Origin: WLWS01 sp965243105
GTDB taxonomy: Bacteria; Pseudomonadota; Gammaproteobacteria; Eutrophobiales; Eutrophobiaceae
Assembly: GCA_965243105.1 (NCBI GenBank)
Contig: CBDEUC010000002.1
Span: forward strand, 124,001-188,000
Length of the DNA stretch: 64,000 nt
Direction: 5' to 3'
A program made the position numbers and the translations under genes. Under the pieces are notes generated by a model, which made no database searches, was not told the origin of the DNA, and saw only the letters and a list, made by a program, of their open reading frames with translations. Shown here in pieces: positions 45,609-54,377 of this stretch (the first letter of the stretch is position 1; every line of letters starts with the position of its first letter).

Positions 45609-46361
45609 ATGCAAAACCCTTCCAATCTTGAGGTGGTCAGCGTGTCAGCAGGCAACGGCGTGAACTGGGTAGTTGAGGGTTTTTCCTTTTTTGCCAAAGA
45701 CTGGCTAGCATGGGTTGGACTCGCCATAGTCATGCTATTGCTGACTTTCATCGCGTCAGCCATTCCTTTTATCAATTTAGTCGTTCCAGTTATCACCCCG
45801 ATTCTCGTTGGTGGTCTTATGATGGCCTGCAGGCAGCAGGAAGAGGGAGGGGAGATAAGTATCTCAGTCGCATTTTCCGGCTTTTCTCATAAAACAGGCC
45901 AACTGGCAATCATTGGACTCGCGTACCTCATCTCGAATATAGCAATCATAATGGTGATTGTCGTACTGATGTTTTTTATAGTTGGCGGTGCGGCGGAAAT
46001 TTCCCAACTGGAAACCATGGAGCCGGAAGTGGTCTTGAGAAACCTGGTCAATGTTTTCCTCGCAATGCTAATTGGTCTCGCGCTTTATTTGCCGGTGGTA
46101 ATGGCGCTCTGGTTTGCACCCGCTATAGTAGTGTTCAACGACGTTTCTGCGATTGACGCCATGAAGGATAGTTTGAAAGGATGCCTGTTAAACGTTCTGC
46201 CCTTCCTGCTCTATGGAGTAGTGGTAATGTTATTGATGATACTTGCTACGCTGCCCCTGTTTCTCGGGTGGTTTATCCTGCTACCGGTACTGACTGCCAG
46301 CGTATACCTGTCGTACCGGGATATTTATCCGAATAGCCTGGAAACGGAGGTCTCAACCTGA
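45609..46361 (+). CDS. BPSS1780 family inner-membrane protein
   Basis: 250 residues with six or so hydrophobic helices. The opening VVSVSAGNGVNWVVEGFSFF and the segment MKDSLKGCLLNVLPFLLYGV are characteristic of this family of unknown function. AAGGAGG lies about ten bases before the ATG. It converges on the exported msrA and their ends overlap by nine bases. Confidence 0.85.
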   Translation: MQNPSNLEVVSVSAGNGVNWVVEGFSFFAKDWLAWVGLAIVMLLLTFIASAIPFINLVVPVITPILVGGLMMACRQQEEGGEISISVAFSGFSHKTGQLAIIGLAYLISNIAIIMVIVVLMFFIVGGAAEISQLETMEPEVVLRNLVNVFLAMLIGLALYLPVVMALWFAPAIVVFNDVSAIDAMKDSLKGCLLNVLPFLLYGVVVMLLMILATLPLFLGWFILLPVLTASVYLSYRDIYPNSLETEVST

Positions 46362-46973
46362 CTTTTTGCCCCAGAGTTTTTCAAGGCGTTTATCCCGGCC
46401 ACATCCATAGCGATAGTACTTGTAGCGAAGCGGGTTCTTGAGATAGTAATCCTGGTGGTATTCCTCAGCCGGATAAAATTCGCTCGCCGCAGTGATTTCG
46501 ACCTTGATTGGATCTGCAAATGTCTTTACAAGCTCTATTTCTTCCAGGGACGATAGTGCAGCTTGATGCTGTTCTTCATTCAGGTAGAAAATAGCGGGCC
46601 GATACTGGTTCCCTCTATCACAAAACTGTCCATCATCCCGGGTCGGGTCAATGTTGCGCCAGAAGATTTGAAGAAGTTTTTCATAGCTCACTACCGTGGG
46701 ATCGAAGCTGATTTGAATCACCTCGGTATGGCCTGTTTTCCCGCTTGAAACCTGCTTGTACGTTGGGTTTTTACTGTGTCCCCCTGAATAGCCCGAAATC
46801 GTGGCAAGCACACCATCAACCCCATCATACGGAGGTTCCATGCACCAGAAGCAGCCCCCGGCAAAAATAGCCGTGTCAGTTTTAGCACCGATACTTTCCT
46901 GTGCATTCAGCTGGACAGTCAGCGGAATCATGCCAGTCAGCACGCACATCGCCAGGTTTCGAAACAGTTTCAT
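46353..46973 (-). CDS. msrA: Peptide methionine sulfoxide reductase MsrA, exported form
   Basis: Reduces methionine-S-sulfoxide in proteins. From the ATG at 46973 (GGAG before it) the protein is 206 residues. It begins with a signal peptide (KLFRNLAMCVLTGMIPLTVQLNAQ), so it should work in the periplasm. The catalytic cysteine is in AGGCFWCMEPPYD; GYSGGHSKNPTY, TGHTEVIQI and EYHQDYYLKNP are standard. The frame is open for 53 codons upstream, but that stretch is not family-like. It is divergent from a second, cytoplasmic MsrA gene. Confidence 0.94.
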   Translation of the reverse strand: MKLFRNLAMCVLTGMIPLTVQLNAQESIGAKTDTAIFAGGCFWCMEPPYDGVDGVLATISGYSGGHSKNPTYKQVSSGKTGHTEVIQISFDPTVVSYEKLLQIFWRNIDPTRDDGQFCDRGNQYRPAIFYLNEEQHQAALSSLEEIELVKTFADPIKVEITAASEFYPAEEYHQDYYLKNPLRYKYYRYGCGRDKRLEKLWGKKSG

Positions 46974-47118
46974 AATTTTCTCCGTAACAAGATACCCGTT
47001 ATGACAATACTCATATAAAATAGTTTTCCAGAAATACCATCCTGGCGCTCCGGGATTCAGGAGCGCGTAAGCGTGCCCTTGTTTACAGGGGCCCAGTATA
47101 GAGAGAAAGTTGTTCAAA

Positions 47119-47754
47119 ATGAAAAAAGACATGATGCCCAGTCCCGACGAAGCCCTGCCTGGTCGAAGTCAAGCCATGCAGCTGGATAACGCGCACTTTG
47201 TAAACGGTCACCCGCTAAAGGAACCGTATCCCGAAAATATGCAAATTGCTCTTTTCGGACTGGGATGTTTCTGGGGCGCTGAGAGAAAGTTCTGGGAGCT
47301 GGAAGGGGTTTACAGCACTGCGGTTGGTTACGCCGGAGGCTATACGGCTAATCCTAGCTACGAGGAAGTCTGTACCGGCATGACGGGGCATAACGAGGTG
47401 GTAAAAGTAATATTTGATCCGGAACAGGTCAGCTTTACTTCTTTACTCAAAGTTTTCTGGGAGTCGCATAACCCGACACAGGGAATGAGGCAGGGTAATG
47501 ACAGGGGAACACAGTATCGCTCAGGTATTTATTTTTTTAACGACGAGCAACGTAAGCAGGCTGAACAATCCCGTGATATTTATGCTGAACTTCTTGGCAA
47601 GGCGGGTCACGTGGAAATAACCACAGAAATAGTGCCTGCTCCCGAATTTTATTTCGCCGAGCAGTATCACCAGCAATACCTGGCCAAGAATCCTGCCGGT
47701 TACTGTGGGCTGGGGGGTACGGGTGTCTGCCTGCCGGACGAGGCCCTGGCCTAG
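47119..47754 (+). CDS. msrA: Peptide methionine sulfoxide reductase MsrA, cytoplasmic form
   Basis: 211 residues starting MKKDMMPSPDEALPGRSQAM, close to E. coli MsrA along its whole length. The catalytic Cys is in GLGCFWGAERKFW, and the C-terminal resolving cysteines are in GYCGLGGTGVCLP. No signal peptide. ATG at 47119 is preferred to the upstream TTG at 47110. It diverges from the exported paralogue, so the 145-base gap must hold both promoters. Confidence 0.95.
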   Translation: MKKDMMPSPDEALPGRSQAMQLDNAHFVNGHPLKEPYPENMQIALFGLGCFWGAERKFWELEGVYSTAVGYAGGYTANPSYEEVCTGMTGHNEVVKVIFDPEQVSFTSLLKVFWESHNPTQGMRQGNDRGTQYRSGIYFFNDEQRKQAEQSRDIYAELLGKAGHVEITTEIVPAPEFYFAEQYHQQYLAKNPAGYCGLGGTGVCLPDEALA

Positions 47755-47771
47755 ACCGCCGTATTACAGGT

Positions 47772-48284
47772 TCACAGGCTGGGAACCGAGCTCGCGTATT
47801 TACTGATCCATTCTTCCGCCACGCGTTCCCTGTTTATGATGTAGGGGCCTTCCTTGAATTTCTTGTTTTTCAGGTAGGATTCAATGTGGCAAATCTGTTC
47901 TACTATACGGGCGCGACTTGCATCTGCCTGGTGCTGAAGCCACATACCGATCTCAAAATACTCGCCGGTATTCTTCACAAGGACGACTTTTCCCCTGAAT
48001 TTTTCCAGTTCATTTCTCAGGGGTATGGTGACTTCAATACTGCTGCCCGGTCGAATGTACTTCTCGGACTCAAAAATCAGGCCAATATCACTGCCGCGGT
48101 TCAGATCGTCTTCCTTGAAGCCAAACCAGATTTTTTTGTACTCAATAGGAAATCCGCTGGGATGATGGATAAAGCCAGTTTGTTCGTCCCTGATGAGGGT
48201 GCTGTGAAGACCGCTCTTGATAAGTCCTGCGTGCCGATCCTTATGTAATTTCTTGTTAATTTGCCTAAGTCTCTGACCTACCAT
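47772..48284 (-). CDS. PilZ-like domain protein
   Basis: 170 residues. The middle segment SDIGLIFESEKYIRPGSSIEVTIPL followed by FRGKVVLVKNTGEYFEIGMWLQ has the order of a PilZ barrel, and the C-terminal RIVEQICHIESYL ... AEEWISKYA tail is found in similar gammaproteobacterial PilZ proteins. The usual RxxxR cyclic di-GMP motif is not obvious, so binding is uncertain. Not adjacent to a cyclase or phosphodiesterase gene. Confidence 0.65.
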   Translation of the reverse strand: MVGQRLRQINKKLHKDRHAGLIKSGLHSTLIRDEQTGFIHHPSGFPIEYKKIWFGFKEDDLNRGSDIGLIFESEKYIRPGSSIEVTIPLRNELEKFRGKVVLVKNTGEYFEIGMWLQHQADASRARIVEQICHIESYLKNKKFKEGPYIINRERVAEEWISKYASSVPSL

Positions 48285-48560
48285 GATTTAATTCCCAATA
48301 GTTATTGAAAGCTAGAATTAGTTTTAGACTATGAAATTAACAAAATCAAGAAAAAAATTATATAAATCCGTAATTTAAATGATCAATCTAAGATAAATAT
48401 TAATTATATAACATGACAAAAATTCTATAACATACTGATATATATAATTAATTAAAAGAAATAAGGAGTTGGGGTAGTGTATGACTACCCCAACAAGGCG
48501 GCAGTGGCTGCCGCTGGGGGGATCTGTCCAGGTGGACTGGTGGGACGGGTTACCGGGTAT
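48285..48560. other. AT-rich intergenic stretch
   Basis: About 150 bases of very AT-rich sequence (48300-48467) upstream of the PilZ-like gene, then the terminator hairpin of the small ORF at 48468-48494 and about 66 further bases. No tRNA or longer ORF seen. Confidence 0.5.
48455..48494 (-). terminator. Terminator for the 32-residue ORF
   Basis: GTTGGGGTAGT (48468-48478) pairs perfectly with ACTACCCCAAC (48484-48494), loop five bases. On the minus strand it is followed by TCCTTATTTCTTTTAATT, a moderately T-rich tail. On the plus strand no T-run follows. Confidence 0.6.
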
Positions 48561-48659
48561 TCACATCAGCAGGCGCGCCAGGAAATAGATTGTTCCGAGG
48601 ATCACAACGGCAATGGCATCGTGTAGCAGGCAGAATCTCAAGTAGGCACGCATTTTCAT
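48561..48659 (-). CDS. Predicted 32-residue single-helix membrane protein
   Basis: Not a long ORF, but all parts of a gene are present. The ATG at 48659 has GGAAA seven bases upstream. The protein starts MKMRAYLRFCLLHD and continues as a hydrophobic helix AIAVVILGTIYFLARLLM. TGA ends at 48561. A hairpin terminator follows about 67 bases downstream. A candidate promoter lies at 48736-48765. It could be a small membrane regulator or a toxin-like peptide; I recognise no family. Coding is inferred, not proven. Confidence 0.5.
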   Translation of the reverse strand: MKMRAYLRFCLLHDAIAVVILGTIYFLARLLM

Positions 48660-48714
48660 GATTATGTTTCCAGGCTGTCTTGTTGAGAGTATTAACGTGG
48701 TAAAGGGGCAAAGG

Positions 48715-48743
48715 TTGACAGGGCTAATCATAAAATTTATAAG
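48715..48743 (+). promoter_or_regulatory. Sigma-70 promoter for the 48770 gene
   Basis: TTGACA (48715-48720), 17-base spacer, TATAAG (48738-48743): close to consensus. It would start transcription near 48750, leaving a leader of about 20 bases with AGAGG before ATG 48770. Confidence 0.7.
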
Positions 48744-48765
48744 CTTTGCGCCGAGAGGTAACCAA
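48736..48765 (-). promoter_or_regulatory. Candidate opposing promoter for the 32-residue ORF
   Basis: On the minus strand TTGGTT (48765-48760), 18-base spacer, TATAAA (48741-48736). Its -10 shares bases with the plus-strand -10, so the two promoters would be mutually exclusive. Confidence 0.4.
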
Positions 48766-48769
48766 AATC

Positions 48770-49276
48770 ATGAATCAAAAACTGGTACTAAGCCTGGCCT
48801 GCGTCCTGGTTGGTGGTTTCGCAGCGTATTTCTATTTATTTGACCGGGAGGCAGGCCCTGGTGAAGCCAAAGTCGAGCCTGCTCATGCGGCGCCTGTTTC
48901 AGAGGGGAATGCGAACAATGAGGCGACTAGCCAGGCTTCCACCGACGATGTGGAAACGGTGGAACAAGGCAGGAGGGCGGCAATGAAATCCGCCTATTCC
49001 AGCCTGGAGCAGCTGAGAAAGGATCTGAAGTCCCGGGCCAACCTGCTGAAATCGCGCATGTGGGGACTTGAATTGCCTCCCGGGGAGGCTAAGTCGATAA
49101 CAGACTCCATGAAGCGAAGTTATGTTTACCTCAAGAACCCGGCAATGCTGGGCGCCTATTTCGACCCTGGCGAGATAGAACGGGAAATAAGGAGGGTACA
49201 AGCGATGCTGGATGAGCTCGAAGAGGTTGATAGCCTGGTCAGCAAGTACAAGGAGGGGAGTGCAGACCAGGGTTAG
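48770..49276 (+). CDS. Small membrane-anchored hypothetical protein
   Basis: 168 residues from ATG 48770, chosen because the promoter lies too close for the upstream in-frame start at 48746. An N-terminal helix (KLVLSLACVLVGGFAAYFYLF) anchors it. An acidic, Ala/Ser-rich linker (about 25-65) leads to a charged helical region (RRAAMKSAYSSLEQLRKDLK ... IEREIRRVQAMLDELEEVDS), probably coiled coil, facing the periplasm. I do not recognise a family. The stop overlaps the convergent mtaB end by three bases. Confidence 0.7.
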   Translation: MNQKLVLSLACVLVGGFAAYFYLFDREAGPGEAKVEPAHAAPVSEGNANNEATSQASTDDVETVEQGRRAAMKSAYSSLEQLRKDLKSRANLLKSRMWGLELPPGEAKSITDSMKRSYVYLKNPAMLGAYFDPGEIEREIRRVQAMLDELEEVDSLVSKYKEGSADQG

Positions 49277-50562
49277 CTGAGGCTGGCCAGGAGCAGTTCC
49301 TTATCTGCGTCAAGTCCCGAAAGCTTGACAGTGCATATACTGTTTTTTAGAGAACTGGAGCCGGGGCTGGCCACCTTTACTTTCATATAGTTTGGTGTAT
49401 AGCCAAGATAAGCTACAGAACTCCCGCTGGAATTTACCTCGCTTTCCAGTAGTACCGAGTGTCTCTGACCTATGCCGGACAGCATATTTCTTTTTTTCAT
49501 ATCCCTGGCAATGTCGGCCAGTTCTCTTGCGCGGGATTTCTTTATCGCGGAAGAAACCTGGCCGGGTAATCCAGCCGCGTGTGTGCCTTCACGTGGCGAA
49601 TAGGAAAATATGTGCACGTGGGAAAACTGGCAGGATTCGATAAATTCTCTTGATTCCTGCCACTCAGCTTCAGTTTCGCCCGGGAAACCAACGATGACGT
49701 CAGAACTGGCCTTGAAGCCCGCAACATTATCCCTGAGGTTTTCCAGCAGGAGCCTGAAGTCTGTGCTCTTGCAGCGTCGCGCCATCCTTTTCAATACCGT
49801 GTCAGATCCGCTTTGCAACGGCAGGTGAAGATGGGGCATGAATCGGGAGTTTTCGAACAAAGTGGGGAAATCTTCCCCAAGGTCCCACGGTTCGACGGAA
49901 CCCAGCCTGAGACGAGGGATATCTGTGTGTTGCAACACCTGTTGAACCAGTTGGAACAGGCTGGAATTTATATCGCTGCCGTACCCGCCGATGTGTACAC
50001 CGGTAAGAACAACTTCCTTTATACCCTGTTCGTGTAATCGATTTACTTCTTCGATGATTTCGCCGGTAGTCTTGCTTTTCTCTTCGCCCCTGGCCCGGGT
50101 GACAATACAAAAAGTACAACTATAGCGGCAGCCATCCTGGACTTTCACAAAAGCGCGCGTCCTGCCACGCAGAAAAATCGGCGATTCCTGGGGTTCCATT
50201 GCCAGCTTTGGCATGCTGCTCTCGGCAATGCGTTCAGTCACGATTTCCACCAACTGATCCTTGCTTGAGTTGGGGATCAGCAGGTCAATTCCCTCAATTT
50301 CCGTTTCAATTCCAGGCTCCAGGCTTGCATAACAACCACTTACAACCAGCTTGGCCGCGGGATTTACGCGATGATATTTTCTTATTTGCTGGCGTGATTT
50401 CTTCACGGCTTCCCGGGTAACGGCACAGGTATTTACAACCAGGACATCAGCTTCCTCCGGGCGAGTACTTATGGCGTGCCCAAGTTGCAGGAACTTTTCG
50501 CCCCAGTTCTCCAGTTCTGCTTCGTTGAGCCGACAGCCTAAAGTTGTAAGTGCAACACGCAT
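49273..50562 (-). CDS. mtaB: tRNA threonylcarbamoyladenosine (t6A) methylthiotransferase, MtaB type
   Basis: Radical-SAM enzyme that adds a methylthio group to t6A37 of tRNA. About 429 residues from the ATG at 50562; an in-frame TTG at 50568 is possible. The N-terminal UPF0004 domain has cysteines in TTLGCRLNEAE, VNTCAVT and VSGCYAS for one Fe-S cluster. The radical-SAM motif is CRYSCTFCIVTRARG. The C-terminus is TRAM-like. MtaB rather than MiaB is suggested by ALTTLGCRLNEAE and by the IVTRARGEEKS segment. Confidence 0.9.
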   Translation of the reverse strand: MRVALTTLGCRLNEAELENWGEKFLQLGHAISTRPEEADVLVVNTCAVTREAVKKSRQQIRKYHRVNPAAKLVVSGCYASLEPGIETEIEGIDLLIPNSSKDQLVEIVTERIAESSMPKLAMEPQESPIFLRGRTRAFVKVQDGCRYSCTFCIVTRARGEEKSKTTGEIIEEVNRLHEQGIKEVVLTGVHIGGYGSDINSSLFQLVQQVLQHTDIPRLRLGSVEPWDLGEDFPTLFENSRFMPHLHLPLQSGSDTVLKRMARRCKSTDFRLLLENLRDNVAGFKASSDVIVGFPGETEAEWQESREFIESCQFSHVHIFSYSPREGTHAAGLPGQVSSAIKKSRARELADIARDMKKRNMLSGIGQRHSVLLESEVNSSGSSVAYLGYTPNYMKVKVASPGSSSLKNSICTVKLSGLDADKELLLASLS

Positions 50563-50613
50563 TGTCAAGGTGTGATTAAAAAAGAGAGATTGTAATTCAG
50601 ATAGTGGCCTGGA

Positions 50614-51555
50614 TCACAGGCGCATCAGGCCGCGAAGATGTTGTTCAACACTCAAGGGGAGGGCAGCGAGGTTATATCCTCCCTCGAGAATCGAGAGGAC
50701 GCGCCCCTGGCAATGACGATCAGCCTGCTCCATCATGCGATCCGTCATCCACCTGTAAAAACCCGTGCTTAGACAGACATGTCCCAGTGGGTCATCCACA
50801 TGGGCATCAAACCCGGCAGAAATAAGAATCATCTCCGGGGCAAACTGTTCCACGGCCGGCAGAATTTTCTGCGTGAAAGCTTCTTCAAAGTCTGTGTCTC
50901 CGGCACCTGCTGGCATTGGGCAGTTCAAGGTGGCCCCGTTACCTGCACCGATGCCAGTCTCGGAATAAGCACCTGTTCCGGGATAATAGGGATACTCGTG
51001 GGTGCTAATGTACATAACTGACGGATCTTCCTCGAATATATGCTGGGTACCGTTACCGTGATGCACATCCCAGTCGAGAATACATATTTTGTCCAGGCCA
51101 TGGTGTTGCTGCAAATAGCGGGCAACAAGCGCAATATTATTGAATAAACAGAAGCCCATGGCCTCGGTTTTCTCTGCATGATGTCCGGGAGGGCGGGCCA
51201 GGACAAATCCATTATCAAGATTGCCATCGACTATTCTATCAGCAAGGGCAATGCTGGAACCGGCGGCGAGCAGGGAAATGTCAAAGGATGATTTGCATAC
51301 GCTGACATCCATCGAGTCGAGATACGGAAGCCCGGCAGCACATGTTTCCGACGCGCGTTGAATATAGTTGCTGGCATGAACAGACTGTAATGATTCGGGA
51401 TCAATCTTTTTTGAGTCGACCTGCTGAAGATCCTTGAACCATGTCAACTGCTCCAGGTGCGCCATGGTAGATACAAGTCGCGCACTGCATTCTGGATGGC
51501 CTTGCCCGGTGTCGTGATCAAGGAAAGCCGGGTCGTAAATAAATCCTGTGTTCAT
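50614..51555 (-). CDS. Histone deacetylase family (AcuC/HDAC-like) hydrolase
   Basis: 313 residues with the arginase-deacetylase fold: GHPECSARL, PPGHHAEKTEAMGFCLFNN (catalytic His pair), DWDVHHGNGTQ (zinc Asp/His) and SAGFDAHVDDPLG (zinc Asp). In bacteria such enzymes deacetylate polyamines, small molecules or acetyl-lysine; the substrate is not determinable. It lies 51 bases upstream of mtaB on the same strand. Confidence 0.93.
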   Translation of the reverse strand: MNTGFIYDPAFLDHDTGQGHPECSARLVSTMAHLEQLTWFKDLQQVDSKKIDPESLQSVHASNYIQRASETCAAGLPYLDSMDVSVCKSSFDISLLAAGSSIALADRIVDGNLDNGFVLARPPGHHAEKTEAMGFCLFNNIALVARYLQQHHGLDKICILDWDVHHGNGTQHIFEEDPSVMYISTHEYPYYPGTGAYSETGIGAGNGATLNCPMPAGAGDTDFEEAFTQKILPAVEQFAPEMILISAGFDAHVDDPLGHVCLSTGFYRWMTDRMMEQADRHCQGRVLSILEGGYNLAALPLSVEQHLRGLMRL

Positions 51556-51655
51556 ATGACGTCGTCAGTACGGTTTGATGACCGGGTAAAACGTTTACCA
51601 TGAATAACCCCGCTGCCTGGTGACAGGGCCAGGGAGACATCCCCGGGGCCTGGTC

Positions 51656-53731
51656 TCAACCCGGGTAAAGTTGTGCAGTTGAGTGAGACGGAGAGATCAG
51701 GTCAAACAGGATATTTGCAGTTTCTTCCAGGATAACATCTACCGGTTCAACCTCGTCCTCGTTTTCTTCCTCTTCCGCTGCATTTTTCTCAAGAGGGGGT
51801 AAACCCTGGGCGATGCGGAATTCGTTATCGAGTTCGAACTTGGCGCTTTGCAGTTTTTCACGCTCTTCTTCCCGGGTTTCCTGTAATAGCGAAACAGTTT
51901 TACGTTCGCGTGATTCGCGGGTCAATTCCTGTTGCTCAAGAAGTAGTTGAAAAAGCCTGTTTGATTTAATACGCAATTCATATTGTTGCTGTGCCCGGGC
52001 AAAACTGTCCACTGGAGCGCTGGCGGAAATATACCTTGCAGGTTTAATTTTTTCCCATGGAAGAGCATTGTCCAATGCTCTTTCCCCATGCTCATCGCTT
52101 TCGTCAACGGTTGGAAAAACTATGTCTGGCACCACTCCCTTGTGCTGGTTACTGCCGCCGCTAATTCGAAAAAACTGGGCAATAGTCGTTTTCAGTCTTC
52201 CGTGCTCATTATCGTTATCGCGAGCGATACGGTTGAGATCGACGATCTGCTGTACCGTGCCCTTTCCAAAAGTCGGCTCGCCGATAATAATTCCACGCCG
52301 GTAATCCTGGATGGCACCTGCAAAAATTTCTGAAGCAGACGCGCTATTTCTATCAACAAGTACCGCGAGAGGACCAGCGTAGGTAATACCGGGTTCCGGG
52401 TCATTATTTATTTCGATTCTTCCACTGGCGTCTTTTGTCTGGACGACAGGCCCCTGGTCAATAAATAGACCGGTGAATTCCAGTGCCTCGGTTAGTGAGC
52501 CACCGCCGTTACTGCGCAGGTCAATAATCAGACCGTCGATGTTTTCATCGCCAAGTTCTGACAGCAGTTTTCTCACATCGCGTGTCGTGCTCTTGTAATT
52601 TTTCTCTCCCCGGGCCTGGGCAGCGAAATCGCTGTAAAACGTCGGGACATCAATTACGCCGATTCGTCCCTTGTTATCATTGAGTTCAATAATTGAAGAC
52701 TTGGCGGCCTGTTCTTCCAGTTTTATCTTGTCGCGGACGATACTGATGGTCTTGTATGTCCCTTCCGGACCACTTCCGTCAGGGATAATTTCCAGCCTGA
52801 CCGTCGTATCCTTTGGGCCACGTATCAGGTCTACGACATCGTCCAGTCTCCAACCAATAACATCAATAATTTCACCGTCCTCGTCCTGTCCGACGCCGAC
52901 TATCCTGTCTTCGGCATGTAATTCACCTCCCAGGTCGGCGGGTCCTCCCGGCACAACTTTTTGTACCGTTGTGTAATCCGTTTCCGCTCGCAGCACGGCT
53001 CCTATGCCCTCCAGGGACAACCTCATGCTAATGTCAAAATTTTCCGAGGTTCGTGGGGAAAAATAGGAAGTGTGTGGTTCGATTGACGTAGTGTAGGCAT
53101 TAATAAATGTTTGAAAGACATCTCCGGAGTCCAGCTGGAAGGTACTGGTCTTTAAACGCTTATAGCGTTTTTCTAATGTTTCCCTGATTTCCTGCTCAGG
53201 TTTGTCAGCGAGTAAAAGGCTGAGGTAGTCATTTTTTACACGCTTGCGCCACATTTCATCAAGCTCAGATCGATTTTGTGCCCAATCAGCATCTCTGCGG
53301 TCAAACTGGTATTCCTCGGGGATATCAAAATTGAACTCTCCTGCCAGGAGCTTTACCGCATGATCAACCCGCTCCGCGATACGTTGACGGTAGCGCTTGA
53401 AAATCACAAATGCAGGCTCTACATCCGCACTTTCCAATGAATCATCAAGCTCGTATCTAAACGTTTCAAACTCGTCAATGTCATCCTGGCTGAAAAAGCT
53501 GCGATTCTGATCCAGGTTTTCCAGGTAGTTATCCAGGATCTGGCTTGACAGATCATCATCCAGTGGCTTTTTCTTGTAATGGTATACGCCAATAATATGG
53601 GTAATTATTTCAACTGATTTTTCGTGTTTTGCACTCGCTACAAGTTCAGATTCGGGCACAGTTGGAATGTCTGCATGGACGACCGAAGTTGCCGTGAGGC
53701 AAATCGCAAGGAATTTGAAAAAATGATTCAT
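51656..53731 (-). CDS. prc: Carboxy-terminal processing (tail-specific) protease
   Basis: Periplasmic serine protease that trims penicillin-binding proteins and degrades tagged substrates. 691 residues with signal peptide (FFKFLAICLTATSVVHA). A PDZ domain lies around residues 235-320 (KVVPGGPADLGGELHAEDRI). The Ser-Lys dyad is in DRNSASASEIFAGAI and EPTFGKGTVQQ. A long charged C-terminal region matches the E. coli Prc length class. Confidence 0.95.
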   Translation of the reverse strand: MNHFFKFLAICLTATSVVHADIPTVPESELVASAKHEKSVEIITHIIGVYHYKKKPLDDDLSSQILDNYLENLDQNRSFFSQDDIDEFETFRYELDDSLESADVEPAFVIFKRYRQRIAERVDHAVKLLAGEFNFDIPEEYQFDRRDADWAQNRSELDEMWRKRVKNDYLSLLLADKPEQEIRETLEKRYKRLKTSTFQLDSGDVFQTFINAYTTSIEPHTSYFSPRTSENFDISMRLSLEGIGAVLRAETDYTTVQKVVPGGPADLGGELHAEDRIVGVGQDEDGEIIDVIGWRLDDVVDLIRGPKDTTVRLEIIPDGSGPEGTYKTISIVRDKIKLEEQAAKSSIIELNDNKGRIGVIDVPTFYSDFAAQARGEKNYKSTTRDVRKLLSELGDENIDGLIIDLRSNGGGSLTEALEFTGLFIDQGPVVQTKDASGRIEINNDPEPGITYAGPLAVLVDRNSASASEIFAGAIQDYRRGIIIGEPTFGKGTVQQIVDLNRIARDNDNEHGRLKTTIAQFFRISGGSNQHKGVVPDIVFPTVDESDEHGERALDNALPWEKIKPARYISASAPVDSFARAQQQYELRIKSNRLFQLLLEQQELTRESRERKTVSLLQETREEEREKLQSAKFELDNEFRIAQGLPPLEKNAAEEEENEDEVEPVDVILEETANILFDLISPSHSTAQLYPG

Positions 53732-53865
53732 AGTCCGTCGTTAATTTATGTTTTTTTCTTAGATACAGTCAGCCGTTCAGTGGTTCAATTTTAATGACAC
53801 CGATTCACGGAAAGACCAAGTATATCCACTTGTTAGCGATATAATAACCAGCAAATTAAAAAAAT

Positions 53866-54342
53866 TCACGGCGATGTGATGTCATTGATGTGAGAAGCCG
53901 GGGAAGGGGGCTGACTGTCACTTTGTTTCTCCAGCATCTGCCTGATTTCAAGGGCCCTTTTCTTATTCCCCCCGAAAAAGGAGGGAGCTCGCCTGTAAAA
54001 TTCCTCAAGGTCACGCCAGGCCGGGTAGTTTGCTTCGTCCAGTTTCACAGCGAGTTCAAATTGCTCACGGGTTTTGTTCACGTAACGAAGCGCCGTAAGC
54101 CAGCTACCGTGTTCTGCGATCCTTCCATAACATTTTCCAAGCATGTGTTGATAGACGGAGTTGGATGGCGCAAGTTCAGCAGCCTGTTTCAAATGTGGTA
54201 GTGCCTCGAGAAACTCACCATCTTCATACAGTGCAGAGCCTGATGAAAACATTGCATCTGCATCCAGGTCATTTTCGGCTCTCAATGTAGCAGCCGAGAA
54301 GCCAGCGACAAGGTAAGAAATTATCAGGAAATACTTGAGCAC
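53866..54342 (-). CDS. Small exported TPR protein
   Basis: 158 residues starting from a GTG at 54342, with a signal peptide (KYFLIISYLVAGFSAATLRA). Two to three TPR motifs follow (AMFSSGSALYEDGEFLEALP, NSVYQHMLGKCYGRIAE, AREQFELAVK-like TREQFELAVKLDEANYPAW). Role unknown; presumably periplasmic. It lies between prc and apt on the same strand. Confidence 0.75.
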   Translation of the reverse strand: MLKYFLIISYLVAGFSAATLRAENDLDADAMFSSGSALYEDGEFLEALPHLKQAAELAPSNSVYQHMLGKCYGRIAEHGSWLTALRYVNKTREQFELAVKLDEANYPAWRDLEEFYRRAPSFFGGNKKRALEIRQMLEKQSDSQPPSPASHINDITSP

Positions 54343-54377
54343 GATAAGCTGTTTAATGAATGCTCGAGGAAATGCTG

